This document shows positions 25,525 to 34,276 of a stretch of 64,000 bases of DNA, piece by piece. Below the pieces are notes generated by a model, which was not told the DNA's origin, did not search any database, and saw only the letters and a program-made list of their open reading frames with translations. Origin of the DNA: Bradyrhizobium sp. B124 (lineage in GTDB: Bacteria; Pseudomonadota; Alphaproteobacteria; Rhizobiales; Xanthobacteraceae); NCBI RefSeq assembly GCF_038967635.1, contig NZ_CP152413.1:2046001-2110000 (forward strand), written 5' to 3'. Each line of letters starts with the position of its first letter. Position 1 is the first letter of the stretch. Position numbers and translations under genes: made by a program.

Positions 25525-27471
25525 TCAGCCGACGCGGGCCTGGTGGGAAATGGGTGCGGTCACCGTCGTCGTCTGATCCGCGCTGTTGTTCGCGGCCAAC
25601 TCCGCACCCGTGTCCGTCCCCTTGGCCGACGCGACGATCGCTGCAACGGCCGGATGATGCGCCGCCTCCGAGGCGGCGATAGTCTCCTGAGCCCAGCGGT
25701 ACGAGGATTCGAAGATTTCCTGATGACGGTCGAAATCGGTCACGTCGACGCCATCCGGCGTCGGCGGGCGCATCACGAAGTCGAGCGGCGTCGTCGGCAG
25801 CGTATCGTAGCGCTGATGCGCAACGAGACTCCGCCACAGCACGTTGACGGCGCTCGGCGCCGCCGGCAGCGCCTTCCGCCGGAACGGCGTCAAGAGCGAC
25901 GCGAGCAGCTCGAACCTTCCCGGCAGCGCGGCATAGTCGACGTCGAACATCTCGGTCGCCGGCTCGCCGAAATGGACCACCAGGTTCGGTCCGCTCTTCA
26001 TCTGATGCATTTGCGCCAGCGGAACGTTGTCGACGAGACATCCGTCGACCAGCATTGAACCGTCCTTCGTGTAGAACGGCGGCAGCAGGCCGGGGATGGC
26101 GCTGGATGCCCGCACCGCCTGCCAGAGCAGACCGGTCCGGATCAATTCGAGATTGTGCGTCGACAGATTGGTCGCGACCGCCGCGAACGGCCGCCAGCAA
26201 TCCTCGATCCGGCAGGTGTGGCCATATTGATCGGCAAGCGCCCGATCGAAGGCCTTGTGGTCAAGCAGCGCGTAGCGCGGCCAGGTCGGGCGGCGGAAGC
26301 TGCGGCTGGAGACGAAGATCTCATGCGTGCCGCGCTCGAGATGCTCGGCGTCGTAGTTCTTGGCAAAGCCTGCCGCCATCGCCGAACCGACACTGGTGCC
26401 GACGAAGATGTCGAACATCGCGCCGCGCTCGCGGAACGCCTTGTAGATGCCGACATGCGCGGTGCCGAGGCTGCCGCCGCCGCCGGCGACAAACCCGACC
26501 GCGCGGCCGCACAGGAAGCGAACCAGGCTCTCGATATCGATCTGGTCTTCGAGCGCGACATGGTGATGCATGAAGCAAGGCAGCCGCGCCAGCCAGGCCG
26601 CGGTGCCGCTGACCTCGTGCTGCCTGATATCATGAACGCGAACCAGGCGCCGCGCCGACGCCGGATGCACGGCGCAGGCGAAGCTTTCGATCTCGGTGAG
26701 AACCGGCGGCGGAGCATCACCGCGGCAGGCGAACACCACGAGGTCGGCCTGGCGAATGGTCTTGCGCGCCCATTCGGATGCTTCCGCACCACCGAAATAA
26801 GCCACCAGCGGCGCGTCGTACTCGATCCGGTTGAGCCAGTCGGCGACCTCGGATGAATCCAGCGCGCGGCCGGGGAACATGGCCTGAATGCGCGCGAGAT
26901 CGACGATCTCGGCACCTGCGGCGGCAAGGCTCAGGCGCAGCCTTTGTTCAAAGGCAGCCGGCACCGGCTCCCGTCCGCCCGCAATCAGCGCGACGGTGCG
27001 CGCCTTCGGTGACGCCCGGGACGGCAACAGCCGCGCGGTCTGGACGGCAAACCGCTGCGCAAGCGCGGCAAGCAGCGCCTCGACGATGCCAGGCGCTTCC
27101 TGCACAAGCCGCGCGTAGGCCGCGCGCGTCAGCACCAGCACGCTGGAATCGCGGATCGCGATCACATTGGCCGTGCGCGGGATGTTGGCGAAGAAGCCGA
27201 TCTCGCCGACCAGCTCGCCGGCGCGAAGCTCAGCAATCGGCTCGGGATGATCGGTCCGGTGCACGGCGAGCGCGCCGTGCAGCACCAGGAACAATGAATC
27301 CGAGGCGCCGCCCTGCTCGACCAGCAGCTCGCCACGCACCAGGTCGCGCCGGGTCATCGCGCCAAAGGCGATCAGCCGCTGCTCCGCGCTGAGCGTACGG
27401 AACAGCGCGAAGTCCTCGGACAGGTTTCCCCACGCAAACGTTGCGCTCGGCGGCACACGGTTCGATTGCAT
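25525..27471 (-). CDS. Patatin-like phospholipase with cyclic-nucleotide-binding domain
   Basis: 648 residues. An N-terminal CAP_ED domain (about 15-130; LVRGELLVEQGGASDSLFLV, GELVGEIGFF) is followed by a linker domain and a patatin domain (about 310-510). The patatin part has the oxyanion loop GGGGSLGTAHVG, the serine elbow GTSVGS (about Ser359) and the dyad Asp in DGCLVDN (about 475). This is the architecture of neuropathy-target-esterase-like lysophospholipases (NTE/RssA group). In place of the usual RTATV phosphate cassette, the cNMP pocket has FANIPRTANVIAI, which keeps an Arg. The C-terminal 40 residues are Ala/Thr-rich. Probably a membrane-associated lysophospholipase controlled by ligand binding. 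Confidence 0.9.
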   Translation of the reverse strand: MQSNRVPPSATFAWGNLSEDFALFRTLSAEQRLIAFGAMTRRDLVRGELLVEQGGASDSLFLVLHGALAVHRTDHPEPIAELRAGELVGEIGFFANIPRTANVIAIRDSSVLVLTRAAYARLVQEAPGIVEALLAALAQRFAVQTARLLPSRASPKARTVALIAGGREPVPAAFEQRLRLSLAAAGAEIVDLARIQAMFPGRALDSSEVADWLNRIEYDAPLVAYFGGAEASEWARKTIRQADLVVFACRGDAPPPVLTEIESFACAVHPASARRLVRVHDIRQHEVSGTAAWLARLPCFMHHHVALEDQIDIESLVRFLCGRAVGFVAGGGGSLGTAHVGIYKAFRERGAMFDIFVGTSVGSAMAAGFAKNYDAEHLERGTHEIFVSSRSFRRPTWPRYALLDHKAFDRALADQYGHTCRIEDCWRPFAAVATNLSTHNLELIRTGLLWQAVRASSAIPGLLPPFYTKDGSMLVDGCLVDNVPLAQMHQMKSGPNLVVHFGEPATEMFDVDYAALPGRFELLASLLTPFRRKALPAAPSAVNVLWRSLVAHQRYDTLPTTPLDFVMRPPTPDGVDVTDFDRHQEIFESSYRWAQETIAASEAAHHPAVAAIVASAKGTDTGAELAANNSADQTTTVTAPISHQARVG

Positions 27472-27592
27472 GCACGGATGTTAGCGCCGGGCCGCCGTCC
27501 CGGCGAGCGATATCAGGCCGGTCCTGACGGCGCCTGGCCGGCATTCCTTGGGAGCACTGCAACAGGAATAGCGAGGCTTCCATTGGCCTGCA

Positions 27593-28744
27593 TCACCCGA
27601 CCAGCTCCGGCCACGGCACGATGGTCGACTTCACCGTCTTCATCGCCATCGCGTCAGCCACCGCGCGCGCGACGCCGTCCTCGGTGAACGGATAGATCGT
27701 CTGCATGTCGAGCCACGGATATTTGTTGCGCGTGCGGTAGAGCATGTCGACGCCGAGCGGCAGGTCGTTGCCGGTAAAGCCCCAGGAGCCGAGCACGTTG
27801 AGGTCCTTGGTGCAGATGCGGTGCCACGACGTATTGATCGAGCCGGCGTCGGTGAACTGTCCCATCTCGACATAGGTGCCGCCGTCGCGCAGCATCTCGA
27901 TGCCCTCTGGGCCGGCGGTCGGATGGCCCGAGCAATCCATCACGAGGTCGGCGCCAAAGCCGCCGACGATGTCGCGCACCGCCTTGATGCGCTCCTCAGG
28001 CGTCTTCAGCCGTTCGATATCGACGGTCGCCTCGGCGCCGAACTTGCGCGCCAGCGCCAGCCGGGGCGTTTCCGGCGCGCCGACGCAGATCACCCGCCCC
28101 GCTCCCATCTCCTGCGCGGCCGCGACCGCGAGGATGCCGATCGGCCCGGAGCCCTGGATCACCACGGTGTCGCCCCAGCTGAAGCCGCCGGTGCGGGTGG
28201 CGCGGTTGAAGGCGCGAATGCAGGAGGTCAGCGGCTCCGAGAGTGCGCCCAGCCGCAGCGACATATCGTCAGGCAATTTGTAGATCTTGGTGCCGGGCAG
28301 CATGTCGAGATCGACATAGACATATTCGGCCCAGCCGCCCCACATGTGCGGCGCCTTGTCGAAGCCGAGATAGCGGCCGTAATACACCGGCGTCAGGCAC
28401 TTGTTGGCGCTCTCGGGATAATGGATGCAGTAATAGCACCGGCCGCACGGCATCAAGGGCGGGATCATCACCTTCGATCCCACCTGCAGCGGCTTGCTCA
28501 TGAAGTCTTCGGTGAACTCCGGGCCGCATTCGACGATCACACCGCCGAGCTCGTGGCCGAGCGTGAACGGCCATGGCAGCGGCTTCGGCCAGTGTCCCTT
28601 CAGGATGTGCAGGTCGGTTCCGCAAACGCCGCAGGCGCCGACCTTGATCAAGGCCGCCTTTTTGCCGACATCCGGCCATGGCACGGTCCGGATTACAGGC
28701 TTGGCTCCAGGTCCGTCATGCGTGCATACGCGGATCTGCTGCAT
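27593..28744 (-). CDS. Zinc-dependent medium-chain alcohol dehydrogenase
   Basis: 383 residues. Catalytic zinc ligands are in GACGVCGTDLH (about Cys39) and GHELGG (about His66/Glu67). The structural zinc site has four cysteines in PCGRCYYCIHYPESANKCL. The NAD-binding GSGPIGILAVAAA lies at about 200. It resembles threonine/sorbitol dehydrogenase-like members of the Tdh group; the substrate cannot be assigned. It lies upstream of the patatin gene on the same strand with 121 bases between them. Confidence 0.9.
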   Translation of the reverse strand: MQQIRVCTHDGPGAKPVIRTVPWPDVGKKAALIKVGACGVCGTDLHILKGHWPKPLPWPFTLGHELGGVIVECGPEFTEDFMSKPLQVGSKVMIPPLMPCGRCYYCIHYPESANKCLTPVYYGRYLGFDKAPHMWGGWAEYVYVDLDMLPGTKIYKLPDDMSLRLGALSEPLTSCIRAFNRATRTGGFSWGDTVVIQGSGPIGILAVAAAQEMGAGRVICVGAPETPRLALARKFGAEATVDIERLKTPEERIKAVRDIVGGFGADLVMDCSGHPTAGPEGIEMLRDGGTYVEMGQFTDAGSINTSWHRICTKDLNVLGSWGFTGNDLPLGVDMLYRTRNKYPWLDMQTIYPFTEDGVARAVADAMAMKTVKSTIVPWPELVG

Positions 28745-28967
28745 CGGTTCGCTCTCCCCGTCCTTGTCATTGGGCCGGGTTCGGCCGCACCGACTTTAGG
28801 TCAGGACGATCGGGATGTCATGAACGCCTGTCATGTAGGTCTTCGTGACTGGTCTTGGCGGGACGAGGCGCTTCAAGTCTTGACGGGAGTATTTTTCCGC
28901 AAGGAAGCATCGATTTGTGAACGCTACTGAGGGCAAACAGGATTGTAGCATTGCGGGGAACGGCACC

Positions 28968-29495
28968 ATGAATCCCGGGATCGAAGGCATCGTCGGCATG
29001 TACGTCAAGCTGGGCGAGCTGGACACACTGCAACGCATGAGGGAGCATCGGCAGAACCTGCTCGACCAATGTGTCGACACCGCGCATTTCAGCTTCGACG
29101 TCACGCGATCGATCTACAAGAGCGACCTCGAGGTGATCGAAGCCGGCATCGAGAGCCTCTCGGGCGAGGTCACCGGCCATGTCGACGTCTTCAACGAGAA
29201 CCGGATCGCCGGCTGGGCCTTGTACGACCAGCACCCCGACAAACGGGTCACGATCGATATCTATTTCAACGGCGGTCATGTTGCCGAAGTCGTCGCCGAT
29301 CAATTCCGCAGGGATCTGCTCAAGCTCAACAAGGGCGATGGGCACCACGGCTTCATGTTCGAACCGCCAGCCGGCTCCTATCAGCCGCCTTTGCAGCTCG
29401 AGATCCGCGCGGCGAAACGCAAAGTGCTAAAGGCCGTGACCGTTGAACCACCGGCGGCGCCGGCCGAGCCGGCCATGGACACCGAAGCCAAGTAA
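28968..29495 (+). CDS. Uncharacterised protein with GWA-type beta module
   Basis: About 175 residues. The first 60 are helical, with a possible coiled coil (LGELDTLQRMREHRQNLLDQC). Residues 66-150 form a beta-rich module with the spaced pattern GHVD, RIAGWALYDQ, P, V.IDIYF.GG, RRDLLKLNKGDGHHGFMF. I recall similar modules next to glycosyltransferases and surface-polysaccharide proteins in alphaproteobacteria, but no function is established. The Ala/Pro-rich tail is probably disordered. The ATG at 28968 has GGGGA eight bases upstream; a GTG 51 bases earlier is less likely. Confidence 0.65.
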   Translation: MNPGIEGIVGMYVKLGELDTLQRMREHRQNLLDQCVDTAHFSFDVTRSIYKSDLEVIEAGIESLSGEVTGHVDVFNENRIAGWALYDQHPDKRVTIDIYFNGGHVAEVVADQFRRDLLKLNKGDGHHGFMFEPPAGSYQPPLQLEIRAAKRKVLKAVTVEPPAAPAEPAMDTEAK

Positions 29496-29524
29496 CCCGC
29501 CGCGCCGCCTTCGCACGGCGATCG

Positions 29525-29680
29525 TCACTTCATCGCAGTGCCGTCGGGTGCGAAGGCCTCGACCTTGTCCGAGATCACGAACGACATCAGGTCGTGCCCG
29601 ATCTGCTGCGACATGATGGAGGTGCGCGGCGGATTGACAGCAACGGCCGCTTCACCCCAACCTTCAGCACAATTTCAGGT
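29525..29680 (-). pseudogene. Possible C-terminal gene remnant
   Basis: A reverse-strand frame of about 50 codons ends with MSQQIGHDLMSFVISDK and VEAFAPDGTAMK then TGA. The sequence has coding-like composition but no upstream continuation: a stop in frame lies near 29680, inside the region just before the desaturase start. It could be the relic of a gene truncated by rearrangement, or chance. I cannot name the parent family. Confidence 0.3.
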
Positions 29681-29686
29681 TACGGA

Positions 29687-30640
29687 ATGAAGCTGCAACC
29701 CGGGTCCGAGCGCATCTTCGCGGACGACAGCACCGACCCGCTCGACGGGCGCGTGCAATGGGCGCCGGCAAAGTCGTTGTGGCTCGGCGGCATGACCGCG
29801 GTCGCGATCGTGTTCGGGCCGCTGCTGTTCTCGTGGAGCGCGTTCGCGCTGTTCGTCGTGACCAGCGCGATCACGCTGTGCTTCGGCCATTCGGTCGGCA
29901 TGCATCGCCGCCTGATCCATGCGAGCTTCGACTGCCCGCTATGGCTCGAACGGCTCTGCGTCTATCTCGGCACGCTGGTCGGAATGGCCGGCCCCTACGG
30001 CATGGTGCGGCTGCACGATTTCCGCGACTGGGCGCAACGCCAGGCGGCCTGCCACGACTACTCCCGCCACGCTGCCGGCTTCTGGCGCGATGCCTGGTGG
30101 CAGCTGCACTGCACGCTCGTGCTGAAGCAGCCGCCGGTCTTCCGGGTCGAACCGCGGCTCGCCAACGACCGCTTCTATGCCTTCGTCGAACGAAGCTGGA
30201 TGTGGCAGCAATTGCCCTGGGCGCTGCTGTTCTTTGCGATCGGCTCGTGGAGCTGGCTGGTCTGGGGCATCTGCGTCCGGGTCGCCGTCTGCGTCACCGG
30301 TCACTGGTTGATCGGTCACTACTCGCATCGCAAGGGCGGACAGACCTGGGTCATCGAAGGCGTTGCAGCCCAGGGCTACAATGTCGGCATCGCCGGGCTG
30401 ATCAGCATGGGCGAGAGCTGGCACAACAATCACCACGCCTATCCCGGCTCGGCCAAGCTCGGGCTGTTGCCGGGCCAGATCGATCTCGGCTGGTGGCTGA
30501 TCAAAGCGTTCGAGGCCGCGGGCCTCGCCAGCAACATCAAGACGCCGGACAATCTTGCACCGCGCCCGGGCTCGCGCCGCGTCGGCGGTCCTGATAACGC
30601 CGATGCGGTCGCACATCGCGGCCCTGCGTTGTTCCCATAA
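29687..30640 (+). CDS. Membrane fatty-acid desaturase-like protein
   Basis: 317 residues, stearoyl-CoA-desaturase-like fold with about four membrane helices in two pairs. His box 1 is GHSVGMHR and box 3 is HNNHHAYPG, both normal for di-iron desaturases. The region where box 2 (HRxHH) is expected reads LHDFRDWAQRQAACHDYSRH, so the paired histidines are missing there. It may be a desaturase with a shifted ligand set, or a related hydroxylase or inactive form. The ATG at 29687 is preferred because the upstream part of the frame has no conserved sequence. No electron-donor gene is adjacent. Confidence 0.8.
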   Translation: MKLQPGSERIFADDSTDPLDGRVQWAPAKSLWLGGMTAVAIVFGPLLFSWSAFALFVVTSAITLCFGHSVGMHRRLIHASFDCPLWLERLCVYLGTLVGMAGPYGMVRLHDFRDWAQRQAACHDYSRHAAGFWRDAWWQLHCTLVLKQPPVFRVEPRLANDRFYAFVERSWMWQQLPWALLFFAIGSWSWLVWGICVRVAVCVTGHWLIGHYSHRKGGQTWVIEGVAAQGYNVGIAGLISMGESWHNNHHAYPGSAKLGLLPGQIDLGWWLIKAFEAAGLASNIKTPDNLAPRPGSRRVGGPDNADAVAHRGPALFP

Positions 30641-30895
30641 CCTGCACGCACGGATCGCCATTGCGGAGCTGTCGCGATGCCGCTATATCGCCCGTGTCGG
30701 AAAAGGCAGACTTGGTTTGGTAAGCCCAAGTCCTTTCGAAATCGAAGTCGTTTCGAAAACGAAAGCTCTGGTCTCCCGCTGCGTGCATGAGATCCCCACG
30801 ACGAACACCGGACGCTATCGAGGCGTCCATTGTTCGTCCGTGTGGTTCTCAACCCGACGAACCGCTCCGGTCGAACATCGACAAAGGAGCAGTTC

Positions 30896-32452
30896 ATGCA
30901 CAACCACCACCCCCCTCCCCATGATGTCGTCATCGCCGGCGCCGGCCCGGTCGGCCTGCTGCTTGCCTACGAGCTGCGGCTCGCAAAGCTCTCAGTCCTG
31001 GTGCTGGAGCAGGCCACAGACCCGCGCTCGCCGTTGAAACGGCTGCCGTTCGGCATGCGCGGCCTCTCGGCGCCCAGCATCGAGGCCCTCTATCGTCGCG
31101 GGATGCTGGACGAGATCGCGGCGCCGCCGCGTGCGAATGATGGCTCGGGCAGCAATGCGTCGAACGGCGCGCATTGGATGCAGCAGCCGCGCCGCCCGGC
31201 GGGCCATTTCGCCGGCATCCAGTTTTATCACGACGATATCGACACTGCGAAATGGCCGTTTCGCCTGCCGAGTCCGGCCGGCACCAGCATGGCGGTCGAC
31301 ATGGAGTCGCTCGAATCCGCGCTCGCCGCGCGCGCAATCGCGATGGATGTCGAGATCAGGCGCGGCGCGGCCGTCGAGGCGTTCGATCAGTCGGATGACG
31401 GCGTGATCGTTCGCGCCGGCGGCGGGACGTTTCATGGACGCTGGCTGGTCGGTTGTGACGGCGGGCGCAGCACGGTGCGCAAGACAGGCGGCTTTGAATT
31501 TGTCGGCACCGATCCGGAGTTCACCGGCTATTCGGTCGAGGTCGAGATTGCCGATCCGGACAAGCTCCGCCCGGGCCGCCACTACACGCCGACCGGCATG
31601 TATACCTACGCGCGGCCCGGCACCATCGCGATGGTCGATTTCGACGGCGGCGCCTTCCACCGCACCCAAGAGATCACACGCGAGCATGTGCAGGCGGTGC
31701 TGCGCCGTGTCTCCGGCACCGACGTGACATTGACGGCGCTCCAGCTTGCCACCACCTGGACGGATCGCGCCTGTCACGCGACGACTTACCGGAGGGGACG
31801 CGTGCTGCTCGCCGGCGACGCCGCGCACATCCATTCCCCGCTGGGCGGCCAGGGCCTCAACCTCGGGCTCGGCGATGCGATGAATCTCGGCTGGAAGCTT
31901 GCCGCCACGATCCGCGGCGACGCGCCGGCCGGTCTGCTCGACAGCTATTGCAGCGAACGGCATCCGGTGGGCGCGCAGATCCTCGACTGGTCGCGCGCCC
32001 AGGTCGCGCTGATGCGGCCGAGCCGGAGCTCGCGCGCGCTCGAACCCATCATCCGCGATCTGATCGCGACGCCCGACGGCGCGACCTATTTTGCCGAGCG
32101 CGCGTGGGGCGTCTCGCTGCGCTACGATCTTGGCGGCGACCATCCGCTGGTGGGCCGCAGCGCGCCCGACTTCGAGCTCGCCTGCGGGACGAGGCTCGGC
32201 GAATTGCTCAGAGACGGGCGCGGCCTGCTGCTCGACTTCGAGCCGCGCTCCCCTCTGCGCGCGTTGGCCGAGCGTTGGTGCGGGCGGATCAGCTATCTCA
32301 CTAGCGATGCCCTGGATCGGCTGGGCTTGAACGCGGTGCTGGTGCGCCCCGACGGGTTTGTGGCTTGGGCCACAGACATCGAACCGGATCTGGAGGAGAC
32401 TGCTCAAGCCGCAGCGCGATGGTTCGGAGAACCTGACGCGGCATCTGAATGA
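30896..32452 (+). CDS. FAD-dependent aromatic monooxygenase
   Basis: 518 residues of the PheA/TfdB/MhpA flavoprotein hydroxylase family. The Rossmann GAGPVG is at about 16-21, the DG motif reads VGCDGGRS (about 190), and the second FAD motif is LLAGDAAHIHSPLGGQGLN (about 305-322). The C-terminal 100 residues form the thioredoxin-like domain common in this group (FELACGTRLGELL). It should hydroxylate a phenolic or polyketide ring using NAD(P)H and oxygen. AAAGGAG precedes the ATG at 30896. The 255-base upstream gap has no visible regulator, so substrate and control are unknown. Confidence 0.88.
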   Translation: MHNHHPPPHDVVIAGAGPVGLLLAYELRLAKLSVLVLEQATDPRSPLKRLPFGMRGLSAPSIEALYRRGMLDEIAAPPRANDGSGSNASNGAHWMQQPRRPAGHFAGIQFYHDDIDTAKWPFRLPSPAGTSMAVDMESLESALAARAIAMDVEIRRGAAVEAFDQSDDGVIVRAGGGTFHGRWLVGCDGGRSTVRKTGGFEFVGTDPEFTGYSVEVEIADPDKLRPGRHYTPTGMYTYARPGTIAMVDFDGGAFHRTQEITREHVQAVLRRVSGTDVTLTALQLATTWTDRACHATTYRRGRVLLAGDAAHIHSPLGGQGLNLGLGDAMNLGWKLAATIRGDAPAGLLDSYCSERHPVGAQILDWSRAQVALMRPSRSSRALEPIIRDLIATPDGATYFAERAWGVSLRYDLGGDHPLVGRSAPDFELACGTRLGELLRDGRGLLLDFEPRSPLRALAERWCGRISYLTSDALDRLGLNAVLVRPDGFVAWATDIEPDLEETAQAAARWFGEPDAASE

Positions 32453-32601
32453 GCCTAACGTCCCTGGATACGGCGCACGTGAGCTTCACTTGTCACTCTC
32501 GCTCCGTGTCCGGGTTCCCTTTCACAACCGTAACGCCCCGTTAACCCTATCAGCCTTAGGGTCGTCGGGGCTCCGAATGGACGGTGGCCGGGTTTGTTGT
32601 G

Positions 32602-33219
32602 ATGTCGTTTGCACAAAAGAAAACTACCGTCGTCCCCGTTGCCGAGGAGCGGCGGCGCTTCCAGCGCGTCAAGGTGCACCTGCTCGGCCGCTACATGCTG
32701 CCCGACCGGCGCGAGTTTCCCTGCCAGATTATCAACATGTCCCCGGGCGGCCTCGCGCTGTTGGCGCCCGGCATCGGCAATGTCGGCGACCGTGTGATCG
32801 CCTATCTCGACCATATCGGCCGGGTCGAGGGCCGCATCACCCGCATCATCGACAACGGCTTTGCGATGACGATCGGCGCCACCGCGCGCAAGCGCGACAA
32901 GCTCGCCGCACAGCTCACCTGGCTCGCCAACCGCGACATCCTCAATCTGCCCGAGGATCGCCGCCACGACCGTATCGTGCCGCGCAACCCGATCGCCCTG
33001 CTCACCCAGGAAGACGGCTCGCGGATGACCTGCCGCATCATCGACCTTTCGCTGTCCGGTGCTGCGATCGCCGCGGAGAACCGCCCGCCGCTGAAGTCGC
33101 TCGTGATGCTCGGCAGAGTGCAGGCGCGTGTGGTGCGAAATCTCGAGGAAGGCTTCGCGCTCGAGTTCGTCCACGAGCAGTCGGCGGAAACGCTCGAAGA
33201 GAGCGTTACCGCGAGGTAA
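32602..33219 (+). CDS. Tandem PilZ-domain protein
   Basis: 205 residues containing two PilZ units. The first has ERRRFQRVKVHLLGRY and INMSPGGLAL; the second has DRRHDRIVPRNPIALL and IDLSLSGAAI. In PilZ, an RxxxR motif and a [D/N]xSxxG motif bind cyclic di-GMP, and both units keep both. This implies a cytoplasmic c-di-GMP effector able to bind more than one dimer. The ATG at 32602 is chosen over a GTG 18 bases upstream on the basis of the motif-proximal start. A separate single-PilZ protein lies at 57355-57642. Confidence 0.88.
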   Translation: MSFAQKKTTVVPVAEERRRFQRVKVHLLGRYMLPDRREFPCQIINMSPGGLALLAPGIGNVGDRVIAYLDHIGRVEGRITRIIDNGFAMTIGATARKRDKLAAQLTWLANRDILNLPEDRRHDRIVPRNPIALLTQEDGSRMTCRIIDLSLSGAAIAAENRPPLKSLVMLGRVQARVVRNLEEGFALEFVHEQSAETLEESVTAR

Positions 33220-33256
33220 AGCGAAAAACCGCTCAAGCCCCCCGTTTTCAGCCCGC

Positions 33257-33291
33257 GAAGGCGGCCTCCGGTGCACCCGGTGGCCGCCTTC
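33257..33291. terminator. GC-rich hairpin after the PilZ gene
   Basis: GAAGGCGGCC at 33257-33266 pairs perfectly with GGCCGCCTTC at 33282-33291; the loop CTCCGGTGCACCCGGT has its own CCGG pairs. It is about 40 bases after the stop codon and is followed only by a short TTT. Probably a terminator. Confidence 0.55.
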
Positions 33292-33382
33292 GGCGCGTTT
33301 GGCGCAGTAAAATCGGCGGTTAACAGCCAGAGCGTTTGAGGCAACAAACCGTGCAAGCGCAGCGTTTGCCGCGTTAATAGAT

Positions 33383-33416
33383 AAAATTTGAATCAATTGC
33401 AGATGTTTCAAATTTT
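33383..33416. promoter_or_regulatory. Inverted repeat in AT-rich promoter region
   Basis: AAAATTTGAA (33383-33392) and TTCAAATTTT (33407-33416) form a perfect 10-bp inverted repeat with a 14-base spacer. It lies in an unusually AT-rich 80-base stretch, 140 bases before the C93 gene. It could be an operator or nucleoid-protein site. The rest of the 334-base gap 33220-33553 holds the hairpin above and no other recognisable element. Confidence 0.45.
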
Positions 33417-33553
33417 ACGCAAATTAGATTCAAGTAAAGATCGAATTCGCCGCAGCTTTTACCAGTATTCGCGTCAAATCTACTTCGCGCACTTAGCGGC
33501 GGCGCAAAAGCTTTGTGCGAAACGTGGTCCCAACAAGAAGAACGGGGGCCACG

Positions 33554-34168
33554 ATGTTTGGGTTCAGGGGACAGGGGAAAGGTTTGGCGGTTGCCGCCAT
33601 TCTGTTTGCGACGTGCGTGTCGGCCAAGGCCGGCGACGTGGTCTACGCCAGCCTGGGTGACGTTGCGCGCTCGCCGATCGGCTGGGTCGAATTCTGCGCC
33701 GACAATCCCGCCGAGTGCCGCGGCGGCAAGACGCAACCACGCGACATCGTGTTGTCGCAGACCGCTTGGCGCGACCTCGTGCGGGTCAACAAGTGGGTCA
33801 ACGAATCCATCAAGCCGATGACCGACATGGATCATTGGGGCGTGATCGAGAAATGGTCGTTGCCATCAGACGGCTACGGCGACTGCGAGGACTACGTGCT
33901 CCTGAAGCGCAAGATGCTGATGGACGCCGGCTGGCCGCGCGAGGCGCTGTTGATCACGGTGGTCCGCGACAAGAAGGGCGAAGGCCACGCGGTGCTGACC
34001 GTGAAGACCGACAAGGGCGAATTCGTGCTCGACAATCAGAACGAGAGCATCGTCGCCTGGACGGAGACCGGCTACCGCTTCGTCAAGCGGCAATCGCAGA
34101 GCGATCCCAACGTGTGGGTCTCGCTCGGCGACAATCGCCCGGCAGTTTCAACCGCAAGCTCGCGCTGA
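33554..34168 (+). CDS. Bacterial transglutaminase-like cysteine proteinase (C93)
   Basis: 204 residues with a signal peptide (about 1-26, ending VSAKAG). The transglutaminase-fold catalytic triad is visible: Cys111 in GYGDCEDYVLLK, His145 in GEGHAVLTV and Asp160 in VLDNQN. It belongs to PF06035 (BTLCP, LapG-like), periplasmic proteases. LapG members cleave biofilm adhesins under control of a c-di-GMP receptor LapD. No LapD or adhesin gene is in the window, although PilZ genes are. A strong terminator follows. Confidence 0.9.
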   Translation: MFGFRGQGKGLAVAAILFATCVSAKAGDVVYASLGDVARSPIGWVEFCADNPAECRGGKTQPRDIVLSQTAWRDLVRVNKWVNESIKPMTDMDHWGVIEKWSLPSDGYGDCEDYVLLKRKMLMDAGWPREALLITVVRDKKGEGHAVLTVKTDKGEFVLDNQNESIVAWTETGYRFVKRQSQSDPNVWVSLGDNRPAVSTASSR

Positions 34169-34238
34169 GCGGCAACAAGGAATCGAGTTCGCGACCCGGT
34201 CACATCCCCACCCCTCCCCGTCCCAGACCGGTTCGCGC

Positions 34239-34276
34239 GCGGCCAGGCTTCCCCCAAAGCCTGGCCGCAACTTTTT
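34239..34276 (+). terminator. Rho-independent terminator of the C93 gene
   Basis: A perfect 12-bp stem, GCGGCCAGGCTT / AAGCCTGGCCGC, with a six-base loop, followed by AACTTTTT. It is the clearest intrinsic terminator in the window. Its T-run end meets the stop codon of the small reverse-strand ORF. Confidence 0.85.
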
